Assembly: GCA_028095005.1 (NCBI GenBank)
Contig: CM051459.1
Location: 310,870,513 to 310,934,512, forward strand
Source of the DNA: Rhynchospora pubera
Lineage: Eukaryota; Streptophyta; Magnoliopsida; Poales; Cyperaceae
Direction: 5' to 3'
Length of the DNA: 64,000 nucleotides
Below the pieces are notes generated by a model. The model saw only the letters and a list, made by a program, of their open reading frames with translations. It was not told the origin of the DNA and searched no databases. A program made the translations under genes and the position numbers. Shown piece by piece: positions 45,117-56,018 of this stretch (positions are counted from its first letter, which is position 1; each line of letters opens with the position of its first letter).

Positions 45117-45209
45117 CACCTGGATATGGCGCGGCTATAGGATCTGTTACCAGTATGCTGGTACAGCTGGCCTTGCCTTGGTTTTGATCCATGGATTTGG
45201 TGCTAACAG
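45117..45209 (+). pseudogene. Captured exon of a plant alpha/beta-hydrolase gene
   Basis: After an AAAG acceptor-like site the exon encodes TWIWRGYRICYQYAGTAGLA then LVLIHGFGAN, and ends AACAG|GTGTAAGT. The string YQxAGTxGPALVLVHGFGAN is the start of the hydrolase core, with the oxyanion HGFG, in plant chloroplast-type alpha/beta-hydrolases as I remember them. The nucleophile and His exons are not found. Confidence 0.65.
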
Positions 45210-45538
45210 GTGTAAGTCCATTTTGTTTCTAAAAAATCTAATATGAACTTCAATCAATCAACCGAACCAAGATTTTGGATTCAATTTCCTGAATCCAACA
45301 TGACCAAACAGTGTGTTACCATTTAACTTGTTGAGCTACTTGTGTATCAGTGACCACTGAAAAAAGATATAAAATTATATTGTAAATTACTGTATTATTA
45401 TTAACATTATTATATCATTTTTACTATATAAAATATAAAAATTGTAGTCATTTTAATCATTATATTTGTACTTGTATAATATTATATTATTATTATTTCA
45501 TATTCATTACTAATTATTATATTGTTTATAAAATATTA

Positions 45539-46050
45539 TCTCCACTACTTATAAAGCATCAGTAGAACAGGCATAAACTTCGAGCTAAAAGGGAGTTACA
45601 CCCCTCTAATATCAAATATGGATCATCGATTTTGTTAATCTACTATGATCTACGGTTCGAATTTAAATATCAGACTAAAAGGTCGACCTTTTATCATGAA
45701 CTGTCTGGGCGGTGCGTTGGTAAAGTCTGTTGGTTCGTTCGCTGAAGCACGCGAGTTCGATTCGCGTTTACGCTAATTTTTATTTTTTAGTTTTTAATTC
45801 ATGTGTCCCCTTCCCCACTATCTCTTCTCTCTCATCTATCGGAAAAGGAAAATGCTGCTCAATCCCTCCCCATCCCTTCCGATTACAAAAAGAAAAAAAA
45901 AAAAGGAAAGCTCGGCTCTCCACAATCCACACCCCCCTGATTCTCGGCCTCTTTCCTTCTTCGCCTCTTTCTTGTTTCCTCATATGCGCGGTGTCACCTG
46001 AAAATCAGATGGAACGAAATCCAATCGCTAGGGTTTCTCGCCTCCGCCAT
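45539..46050 (+). repeat. Helitron family 5' region, second (internal) copy
   Basis: Begins TCTCCACTACTTATAAAGCA preceded by A, like the outer 5' end. A stretch at 45711-45770 has a B-box-like GAGTTCGATTC and may derive from a tRNA or SINE. A CT-rich leader-like block follows, ending in GGTTTCTCGCCTCCGCC. Confidence 0.85.
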
Positions 46051-47545
46051 AATTCAAGCTTACTTTTATGTAAACAATTTCAAAAATTCGTTTGGCGCTC
46101 TCAAGCGACGAAGAATGAAAATATTTTTTCTTTTTTTCGCTCGATGGATTTGAAATTCGGAAAAATTCCCCTATATATTCCTTCACTCTTGTTTCTCATC
46201 GGTTTTTGATTTGGTTCATTTTGGTTATTTTTTTTGTTCCAGCAAATTTCGGTGTAAGAGGAAGAATTGAGGTGATTGATTACTGCTTCTGTAAGTTCTC
46301 TTTTACTCTAACCTAGATCACTTAATTTTTTTATTTCGAATTTCTGGTTAATTAATATTTTGTTTTTGGATTGCAATGTTTTGTTCGTGTGAGATCTCTG
46401 TTGATCCCCAAACTGAAAGTGATTTTCAACTTATTATGCTTTAATTATTGTTCCATTTTCATTTTCACCTTTGAATTATTGTTCCAGTTTCTGTCTTTAA
46501 ATAAGACCTTATTTTAAAAACTAATTGTAATGGTTGAGTTTCTTAAGAATATCTAATCTTAACATAGCATTTCAGAGCAGTTTCAAAAAATAATTTTGAA
46601 AACAGGTCAAATTAAATAAATACTATGACCATTAATCAACAACTCTCTGTTGTTCTTTAATTATTTTTCCCTTTATAAAGTGTTTACTAAATAGGTTACT
46701 GTGTTATCCACTACCAATTCATGGTACTACTGTCATTAGCATGCATATTTTGGTCTCTTCAATTTGCTAATGGGCATAACTCTTTTTGCTATTTGTAGGT
46801 TTTGCAGGGCTAGAAGTTAAAAGAGAGGCACTATCATAAAGGTAATGCTTAAATTCCTGATTTGATTTTTTGGTCAATTGTCAATTTTCATTTGATAATT
46901 TTTCATCAGATAATAACTATTTCTTGTTCATCAATGGTACCGGTTAGCTTATCGGGTTGTGGATCTTTTTGTCGAACTTTTTAGTTGATTTTTTTTATGT
47001 ATCTTTATGCTGGGAACAATTGAAGGGACAATTTATATGCCTTACTGGGTAAGCATGTATTTCAAATAATACACGAAAGCCACCAGCATATGGCAACCAT
47101 TGAACATTTTGCTTGCTTAGTAGAAAATGATGATGACTGTACTATGTACAAACATATATTTTATAGAACAAGCTATGTATATCTCATTTCAATGGTAAAG
47201 ATGAATTTCACTTGTGAAAGAAGTTGGCAGCTGAACTTTACGATTCTTCCCTTTCTTTTTTTTGACAGAACTATAGAGTCACAAAAAGGGTACGTCTTGC
47301 ATGTTTACTTCTGTTGTCATTGTAATGAATCTCTGACAAATATTTATCCTTTCTAGGAAGAGAAGAGGGATGTGGTGGGCTTGCAAGAGCAGGTCAGATT
47401 TTTTTGTTCTTGTTTATTCTATGATATACTCCGTCTTTACTGATTGTTTAAATATCTAATTTAATTTTCCTACCAAACTTTTACAGGTCTTCGGGAGGAA
47501 AGCAACTGAACTACATGACAAATACTTCAACTATGTCGTTGAATG

Positions 47546-47603
47546 CTTCCTGAACCACACTCTCTTCCTGAACCACACTCTCTTCCTGAACCACACTCTC
47601 TTC
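47546..47603. repeat. 18-bp tandem repeat, three units
   Basis: CTTCCTGAACCACACTCT repeated three times inside an exon-like patch. Confidence 0.9.
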
Positions 47604-49016
47604 TAATGTATACACACTGTTCCTTATTTCTTTTAAAATACAAAATTGTTCATTACTTTCTTCTTTTGTGTGATGTGGCAAGGACACATATGGGAACTTG
47701 GGTATGTTGTAATTCATAAAAAAAAAGAAATAGAGGTATGTTGTAATGCTTTGAGGTTTTCCCGGAATTTGAGGTCTGATGATTAGCATTGCTGAATTTA
47801 TTAGTAGACTTTTGTTGTGACTATCAAAGAAAAATAAATGCTTGATGTTTCAGGACAGCAATTTTATACGGCACAATTATTTGTTTAGTTATGTTTCTTG
47901 TCGGGATGCTGTTATTCGTGGAACCATCCCAACTCTGGATGCTAATAGTCTGGCGTTGCTGATCCCAACTCTGGAAGCAACCCTTGGACTCCTCTAACCC
48001 TCCTTCCCCAGTCTGAGATTGTCAAGGAAGCAGGTAATCTATAAGATTTTCTCCTCTTTAGGAAAACCAAATAAGAATCGTTCAGATCTGGATCGTGTCA
48101 GATCATAGTATCAATTTGAACGGTGATATGCAATTGTGCTTCTGTTACATATGTAATTGTGCTTCTGTTTGTCTAATTCTATTACATATTACTGGATCAG
48201 TTGCTACATGTAGTTACGGTACAGGTGTTACTGTACCAGTGCATATTTCATTGAGCAAAAGGTGAAAAACTTGGAATTAAGCTCCCCTAAATTATTAGTT
48301 CCCTACAACTATATATCAAACTCTATCCAAATGAATTTGACTAATCTGAAAGAAAAGTACAGACCAGGCAAAGTAGGGGTCCAGGCTAAATCCTTACATC
48401 TTATCACATACCATTTACTTTGCGCCATGCTTGCGTTAGGTTTTAATTTCATTAAGCAATAACCAATTAAGTAATTTGTTTTATTATTATTTTTTGCTGT
48501 TCTTTTCAGGAGGGAAGAACTTTTGCGCTGCAATACACGCAATCAGGTACCATCAGCTCTCTCTTTTTCTTCTGAAGCAATGGCATTTTTAAAGAATTTG
48601 CTGACAGTTCTGTTTCTTTTATTTTTTCTTACTTTTTCTCTTATATGCTATTTACATATGCTTCCACCAGTCAACACAATATGATTATAAGAGAATGGAA
48701 TAGACAATTTTGCGACTTTCAATTTAAAATTCAGAGAATAACCTTGATTTTAAACAGTATCGTATCTGTTAAAGATTTTTGTCGCAGGTCTATAGGGCCA
48801 CTGAATGAGGTCAGGTTGACTCGGAAATTTATACACTAACCTCATCTCTGACAACTGTTATCGTATATGATTTTCTATAGTTGCTGTCCATTGTGATGTC
48901 AGCGACCAGGGATAAGAGCCTCTCTTCTACCTCTGACAACTGTTATCTTATCCAATCACCTACTGGTGGGAAGGTTCTCCTTATATCAATGTTTCTTATC
49001 AATGGTAATACAGTTT

Positions 49017-49124
49017 CTTGGCAAGCCAGCGTAAAAACTCAGCCATATATACAAAAAATGACCAGGGTCGGGGTGTCATTTCTAGCCTACCCCAACTTGT
49101 TTGGGATAAAAGGCTTAGACTTTT
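49017..49124 (+). mobile_element. Short retroposon with RTE/SINE-like tail
   Basis: 108 bp flanked by a perfect 16-bp duplication AATGGTAATACAGTTT (49001-49016, 49125-49140). The body contains CCTACCCCAACTTGTTTGGG and AAAAGGCTTAGAC. That string, in reverse, is also the 3' end of the LINE at 58398-58430, so it is a 5'-truncated RTE LINE or a SINE sharing its tail. Confidence 0.75.
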
Positions 49125-50515
49125 AATGGTAATACAGTTTAACATCATGATAATGACAATTTGATTTTGAAGGACTGTATATTAATTTATTATTTTACTT
49201 TGGAAATGTGCAGTGGATTGATAAATTCTACCTTAAGGCATTGAGCATGTTGTATGAAAAAGTACAAAGATAAAGGTCATTTGTGCTTTGAATATTCAAA
49301 TATTTTTATGATTTTCAGATGACGAGAGACCAGATGGAATTCATGAGGTACCTTAATTTGGTTTGTGCATGACAAATGAGATATGATATTGTTATTGATT
49401 ACATTTACTATGTACTGTCAAATGACGGAATAAGTATGCAATACCTTTAAAATTGAAAAGATAAAATGCAATTTAGAAATATTGCCTTTTTTAAAAGTGT
49501 CAAATGTTTCACATGATTCTCAAATGGTTGAGCTTTCTAATTTTAGGATAGTTGAAACCTAAATGGCAATCACTGACTTATAAATGATGGCGCCTTTTAT
49601 TTGGGCAATTGAGGGTTTTGATTTGCACATTAAGGACAAATTAGAAACTTATACCCGCTATAATGATGCCTTTTGTTTGGATAAATGAGGTTTAGATTTA
49701 CAAAATTTAGGCCAATTAGAAACTTATATCTGACTTTAATGGTGCCTTTTGTTTGGACTTGTTTTGTAGAGGAAATTTGTTTTGGATATTGAGGTCAAAT
49801 GTAGCATAAGCGAGTCATTATCCTATATGATTGTATCATCATCATACATCAGTCTCGGACCACATTTGTGACAGAATATACTAACTGAAATTGAGCTGTT
49901 TAAATTGATGGGTTAGAGTGAATTAACTCCCTTAGAAGTTTTCTGCTCTCTTTTGTGTTTTTTTAATTATTTATATTAAAATTTTGAGTTTTTGACAGTG
50001 ATGAAATCTGAAAAAGAGCACTCTAGAGCTATACTAGAAGTCTGTTCAAGTAGATCCTCTCCATGTCACACCAGTAGAGATTCTTTACAAACCTCTTCTT
50101 TTCCAAGGAGATCATGTTTTCTCATGATTGGAAAAGAGACCATGTACTGTCTAAACAAAGAAAAACATGAAGACATTTGATAGAGAACTTTGAAACAAAT
50201 TTCCTGAAGACATTTAATGTTTCTATGTAATGTCAATTTGTTGACTTTGGCAATGTATGCATTATCTGGCATTTTTATATGCCTTATATCAATGTGTAAT
50301 ACGTTCAGTTTCCATCAGTGTACAATACAGTATAAGAAATAAGAAACTGTCCCAATTATTATTTTTATTTTGCATTCTATTATACTGTGTAAAAAGTGAA
50401 ATATTAGAAAAACATAGTTTGTAATTGAACTTCATGCAATATTATAATTATTTTAATTATAACTTGATTTATATATTTAAAAATTGTCCGCACATTGAGC
50501 GGGCACTGCTGCTAG

Positions 50516-51458
50516 TTTTTTCTAGTAATGTGGTATAAGTATCAAACTTGGATGACAAAGAATCCAATCTTCCAAGAATTTCCTCACGTTTCTTTCTTTG
50601 ACTAGCCATGAAATCTTCAAACAATGATTCATAACTTGGCATTTCCAAAGGTGATTGAGAATCATAAGTTTCAGTAAAGAAAGTAAATCTAAGGTCTAGT
50701 TGAGACATTGAACCTTCATTATCCAAAGAAAAACAAGAGTTATAAGTCAAACCACAGTCGAATTCTTCCCTGTTGGTGTACAATGCGGGGTACACTCCTT
50801 CCTGTGCGGGGTACATTGGGCCTTGGGTGCACTGAACTTGTTGTTGTTCGGGCCAAATTGGTGGTTGTGAAGTCCAGACTGGTGGTTGTGCGGGATACAC
50901 TTCTGACTGTGCGGGGTACACTTGGTCCTGTGTGGAGTGCACCCTTGTCTGTGGGGGATACATATCTGCCTGTGCTGGATACACTCTTGGGTGTGCGGAG
51001 TGCACTGGACCTTGTGTAGAGTGAACCATTGCCTTCACTATTGACTTCACTTTTGACTGTGCGGGATACACCCTTGTCTGTGCGGGGTACACTAGGCTCT
51101 GTGTTGGGTGCACTCTTGCTTGCACTGTTGACTGTGCGGGATACAATGCTGCCTGTGCGGAGTACACCGTAGCCTGGATTTGGACCGAATTAGGTACCAA
51201 CCTGTTGTGTGCTGAATGGCTTGAGTAGTGGGTGTATGAATCTTGATGTGGACTCCATCCTTCCTTTGATCCTTCCCTTCTCATGTTTTGCTTGTTTGTG
51301 AATTGGTTCTCCAATCGACTCACTCTTCTTTTCATTTCTTCAATTTGAGCTTGTCTCATCAAGCGGTCGACTCTCTCATCGAGTTGGGCCAAAGGATCTT
51401 CCTCATCACTCCAATTATCCTCCATTTCTTGCTCAAATTTCTGAAAAGAATGGAACAT
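50516..51458 (-). pseudogene. gag-like ORF of the LTR element, 5' part, with VYPAQ heptads
   Basis: Starts at the first ATG after the primer site (51458). The longer open frame to 51539 begins with TTG. Residues about 12-60 are acidic then likely coiled coil (DERVDRLMRQAQIEEMKRRV, SRLENQF). Next come about 18 seven-residue units of the type xxVYPAQ / xxVHSTQ / xxMYPPQ. The C-terminal part is mixed helical (SLFEDFMASQRKKREEILGR, LDSLSSKFDTYTTLLEK). The frame is broken at 50516 by the Helitron; joined to 42871-42330 it gives 495 codons including the stop. Recent frame preservation suggests the Helitron came late. I know of no named protein with this layout. Confidence 0.75.
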
Positions 51459-51499
51459 GGTGATGCAAGTGAATTTTTTTCTTTTTTTTATGAACAAAA

Positions 51500-51561
51500 A
51501 TAAGAAAAATGATACAAGGTCTAGTCTCTTGCTACTCAAGTAAGTTTTAATATCAACACCG
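51500..51561. other. Leader between primer site and gag-like ORF
   Basis: Open in the gag frame back to a TTG at 51539, but without an ATG before 51458. Confidence 0.3.
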
Positions 51562-51579
51562 TCCCCGGCAACGGCGCCA
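51562..51579 (-). other. Primer-binding site, tRNA-Asp type
   Basis: The minus strand reads TGGCGCCGTTGCCGGGGA, the primer site I associate with several plant Ty3-type and non-autonomous LTR elements. It lies a few nt inside the LTR end ACACATCA. Confidence 0.8.
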
Positions 51580-53004
51580 AAAAGCTTGATGTGTAGCTAA
51601 TAATACCCTAATTTAGTCCTAAAAGTACCGCAAGCGTACGGTAAAACGTTGGTTTTGGTTAGGGGTCGAATCCACAAGGACGGTAGATTGAGTACTAAAC
51701 CTTACTTATTCACAAAATCTAGACAATCAAATGAAGGGTTTAGGCTTAAACTAACAATTAACAAAGGCAATCAACTAAGAGACAAACAACTAACAATTTT
51801 TGGTGTTTTGATGATAAAATATGCAATGAAAGTGTCCTAGGGTTTCAGTTTTACTTTCAGTCCGGCTTCGGGTCGTCGGCACCGGTCACTTTCGTGCCGA
51901 TACCGACTAGTGCGTAGCAGATTAGGCCTGTGTACTCCGCACTGGCACCAATGTTGCCCGCAAAACCCTTAGTTAATGGTGTTTCGACTCAATAACTTGG
52001 TTTTTGACTTGTGTGAGGCAGATCTAGCCGGACTTGGACTCCTTAGACCTCAGCTGTCGCTTGTTGGTCATGGTATCGGGACCGGAACCTAGTCTAACAC
52101 TCCCATTAGGTCGATTAACCCTCAACTTTCGCATGTTGGCTTAATCTACCTAAGTTCACTTGTTGTTTTCAAAGGTATCCACTAGACTTTCGCCTTAGCA
52201 GAAACATTCTCCCATCGGGTACTAATTGGACTACCTTTCGGCTTATATCCTACCTCAAGTCACTTTGTTCAACCAATCAACTAACCTACACCTTTGACGA
52301 AGATTAGATGTGGCCATTCATCTAATAGGAGGTTCAGTTAATCAATCAAGCACAAACAAGCATTCACAAATAACATCCAACAAGCAATACACATGAAATA
52401 CCAAATATCAAGTGTCATACATCAATCCAAATATCAAGATCTAACCTAAGCCCTAAGACAATGCAATCTAGCCTAGCATATGCTCAAAACTGAAAGTAAA
52501 TGATGAAATGCAAGATACAAACTCCATAATCGAGCAAACAAGAGAGAAAGGAAAGATACAACCGTAACCCAGCCTATTCCTCCTACTTGCAAGCTTCTAG
52601 AGTCGAAATCGGGGTCGGAATCACTGCTGTCGCATGAAATTCCAAGCTCCAGAGGCACAATACGGGATGCAATGGCGATGGTGCGGGGTAAAATGGCGGC
52701 GGTGCGGGGTGAATCGACGTGGCAGAGAGTGGATCGGCGGTGGAAAATGGTGTTGTGCGGGGTACGAAGTGGAGTTGTGCGGGATACGGTTGTGTTGTGC
52801 GGGCAACGATGGAGCTGTGCGGGGTAGATGAGGCGGTGGAAGTTGTGCGGGGTAGCTATGCGGGATACGATTGTGTTGTGCGGGCAACGATGTAGTGGAG
52901 TTGGGTACAGTGGAGGAAAACGGTGGAAGATGAGGCGGCGCCCCAGGCAGCCGCCTGGGGAGTGGAAGATGGAGAGAAGGATCCCTAATTTGGCATGGGA
53001 GGCG

Positions 53005-53015
53005 CTTTATATAGG
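53005..53015 (-). promoter_or_regulatory. Probable LTR promoter TATA box, copy C
   Basis: CCTATATAAAG on the minus strand, oriented toward the gag-like ORF and about 1.55 kb upstream of its ATG. Confidence 0.45.
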
Positions 53016-53217
53016 ACGTGGATTAGGTTTAGGGTTTGGTGCAGAGTACAGTTAGGTCGGTGCGGGATACAATTTGGGCTGTGCGGGCTACAACAGGGCC
53101 CAGTTCGGAGTACAACAGCGTGCTGGGCTGGGAATAAGTTATCCAGCCCAAGTGTTGGCCGCACAGCTGGGTTGTACTCCGCACTGGAGATGTCCAAGAT
53201 ATGTTGGATGCATTGTA

Positions 53218-53430
53218 GGCCGCACTGGAGAGCTGTTGGCTGCACAGGAGGAGTGTTGGCCGCACCAGAGAGTTGTTGGCCGCACCAGAGAGGTCTTGGC
53301 CGCACCAGACAAGTGCTGGCCGCACAGGAGGGGTGTTGGTCGCACCACAGAGGTCTTGGCCGCACCAGAGGGTTGTTGGCCGCATCAGACAAGTGTTGGC
53401 CGCACAGGAGAGTTGCTGTCGCACAGGTGG
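53218..53430. repeat. 20-bp minisatellite in the LTR, copy C
   Basis: About ten monomers of the TTGGCCGCACCAGAGAGTTG type. One extra unit ending GAGAGGTC, relative to copy B, explains the 20-bp change in B-C offset. Confidence 0.9.
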
Positions 53431-53914
53431 CATGCAGAGAAGAGGGATGTGAGGTGTCTGCCGCACAGGGTTGATGTAGGCCGCACCAGATCACTTGTAA
53501 CTTGCCGGAAAGGTGCCGATTTGCGTTGGTTTCGCCTCAAATCCCTGAAATTCAAAGACAGACCAAAAGCAGTACCAAATCCTACAAATCCAAACCGAAA
53601 AGCACATAATTTCAAGAGTTTAGGTTATGATTTTAGGGTTAAGTCCGGCCAAATACCATATATATAAATGCTATATCAAATATTAAAAAGTTGAAATTTT
53701 AGAGTTCCAAATAAAAAAATTTTAATTTCAGATTTAATATTTTTGTAATTTCGAATTTTATAGTGTCAAATTTAATTCTGAAATTTTTTATTTTCGACTT
53801 TTGAAATTTTAATTTTAACTGTTTATTATGAATTTTTATATTACTTTCGTGTTTTTTGCTGAATTTGACAGCCGTTGTCATACGATTTATCACTTAGGTT
53901 GATATAGGGATGAG

Positions 53915-54540
53915 CAAAATACTCGTAAGTCGCGAGCTAATTCGAACTCGACTCAGAAAAGCTCGATTGCAACTCGAGCCAACTGAACTCGAGTTGGTAG
54001 AACTCGAGCTGAACTAACCCGGTTAGTTGACGAGTCGAGTTTGAGTTGGGGTCAACTCAGCTCACAACTCGTGAGTTGACTCGTGACATAATAAATTTAT
54101 ATTTCAAATATATATTATCAACATAATTTATGAGTATTAAAAATTTATAAATTAATAATAAGAATTTTTTTTCTTATATATTTTTATTTTAGATAATATT
54201 ACATATGATAGATTGAGTTTCAATACATATTTTGTTTCAAATCAATAAAAAAATATAAAATACAACAATTTTAATGTTTACAATATTGTATATGTAAAAA
54301 AAATTTAATATTAGAATAACATATGGATTAAATAAATAAAATTTGAAGGATATATGTTTATTCCAAGTTAACTCATGAGCCAATGAGCTAGCTCGAGTTT
54401 GGGATGAGTCGAGTTTGAGCTAGCTTAAAAAACTCGAAAGTATTTCTAACTCAGCTCAACTCAGCTCGAGTTACAGCTGAGCTGAGTTTGAGTTGTCCCC
54501 AACTCGCTCGAACTCAGCTCATATACAGCTCCGGGTTGAT
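53915..54540. repeat. AACTCGAG-rich palindromic repeat, copy C
   Basis: Copy C equivalent of 24735-25360, with only point differences. Confidence 0.5.
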
Positions 54541-55507
54541 AACGTAAATTCAATCATTTTTTTTTGCGATGATTTATTTCTAATTTTAGTTTTTTCATAG
54601 TTGTATCATTAAAAAGATCAAATGAAATAATCGATCGCATAAATCTAATTTTGTCATTTATCGGTAGCGTAAAAATAATTCGTTATTTAGGGACGCTATA
54701 TCTGTAAGTTCTGACTTATACAATGACATAGTTATAATTTTTTTTTTCTAATCATATTTGCAACATAATTCAAATTCACGGATAAATTTTATTTTATTGG
54801 TGCACTAATATAGCATAGAGAAAGGTTCCGCTACAAATATTTTGGTTATCTCAAATACTAACATTTTGCTATATAGGTAATTTTTTAAATTGTAAAATTT
54901 GAACTTTAAATCCAAACCATTGATCTTATTTAATTTAATAAGCGATATTTTTTCATATAAATTTTGTAAATTTTAGAGTTTATTTGATACTCGATCAAAG
55001 GCTAAAACATGAACGTATTAGAACGAATCTATCATAGTTAAATATATTGAAAATAGTTCTACCAATCATTATTTAATTTAATAATTAAATATATTTGAAA
55101 ATCTAAAGTAGATATATTTGGAAGTCTAAGGTAGTTCATGCCTAATCTATAGACAAAAAAAATATCCTCTCATACGACATGCAATTTGAGCCTTCCAATT
55201 TTCGTTGATCGATCAATCTGAATATATTCTAGAAGTTTAACCTTCTTAATTAAAAGTCGTGACTACATTGACTTTTAATTAAAAATATTTTTTTAGTTAA
55301 ATATATTAAAAATAGTTTTACAAATCATCTAAGATAGTTATTTATTTATAAAGTAAATATAAAATATATATATTGGAAATATATATTTCTTTATATATTG
55401 ATAGATTTAGCCATCAAAATTTATTAAATTGCGGCGAAATAGCCTCCCCTCATCTAGTAGGATTTAATGTTCAAATATGCACTGTCCTTGAGCTTTACAT
55501 AACTTCT

Positions 55508-56018
55508 AGGAAAAAAAAATTCACGTGCCATCCAAAATTGAGAAAATTGAGGATTTTCCACCCAAAAGTAAAATCTTCTATTTTTACCAAAAAAATTCAA
55601 ATTTCTTCTTGAAATACCACTTTATCATTTTAAATATAAATAAATAAATAATAATAATTAAATATTAGAAATATAATTTTACGACTATTATCCCTTGCTC
55701 CCAATATTAGAACCAGTCGATCAAAACTCGATTGAACTCAATATTCCCATATGTTCTTCTCTTTCGCGCAAATAGATGAGCCAAATAAAATTGGATTCGA
55801 TCGAATTTTGATTGATTGGTTCTAATATTGGGTGCGAGGGCATAACAATTAGACAATTACATTTCAATTATTTAACTTTTAATTTTTTATTTTAAACGAC
55901 AGAGTGATATTTAGAGAAGAAATTTTAATTTTTTTGTACAAAAACAAAATATTTTATTTTTGGATGGAAAATTCTCAATTTTCATGGCTAAAAAAATAAT
56001 TTTCCTAACTTTTAATGT
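55508..56018. repeat. Long imperfect foldback, copy C
   Basis: Third copy of the foldback. The surrounding sequence 54729-57899 shows no supported gene. Confidence 0.7.

Larger units (their letters stand above)
46051..50484 (+). other. Helitron interior with exon-like patches
   Basis: Open pieces next to splice-like signals: 47357-47392 (EEKRDVVGLQEQ before GTCAG), 47487 onward after TTTACAG (VFGRKATELHDKYFNYVVEC), and 47853-47996 after a TTTCAG-type site (DSNFIRHNYLFSYVSCRDAV and further residues, ending in TAA). Also 48511-48552 (GREELLRCNTRNQ-type frame) and 49319-49347. I do not recognise the gene or genes they come from. The rest is AT-rich and shows nothing further. Confidence 0.35.
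42872..50515 (+). mobile_element. Composite Helitron inserted in the gag-like ORF
   Basis: The 5' end TCTCCACTACTTATAAAGCA at 42872 is preceded by A. The 3' end is a CCGC/GCGG hairpin (GTCCGCACATTGAGCGGGC, 50485-50504), a short spacer, and CTAG at 50512-50515, followed by T. This is insertion between A and T without duplication, as known for Helitrons. Removing exactly this interval rejoins the gag-like reading frame, an independent proof of the borders. A second family 5' end lies inside at 45539. It encodes no RepHel protein that I can see but carries host gene fragments. Confidence 0.88.
51587..53650 (-). repeat. 5' LTR of the gag-like element, copy C (outer end uncertain)
   Basis: On the minus strand it ends CTACACATCA next to the primer site. 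It contains a TATA box (53015-53005) and the 20-bp minisatellite. The outer end must lie beyond 53490; about 53650 is where motif content fades, not an observed boundary. The segment 51587-52090 is unique to C; from 52091 it is shared with B. Confidence 0.6.

Noticed and set aside
50708..51019. 103-aa plus-strand ORF
   Set aside because: Antisense of the 21-nt repeat array, which is open on both strands.
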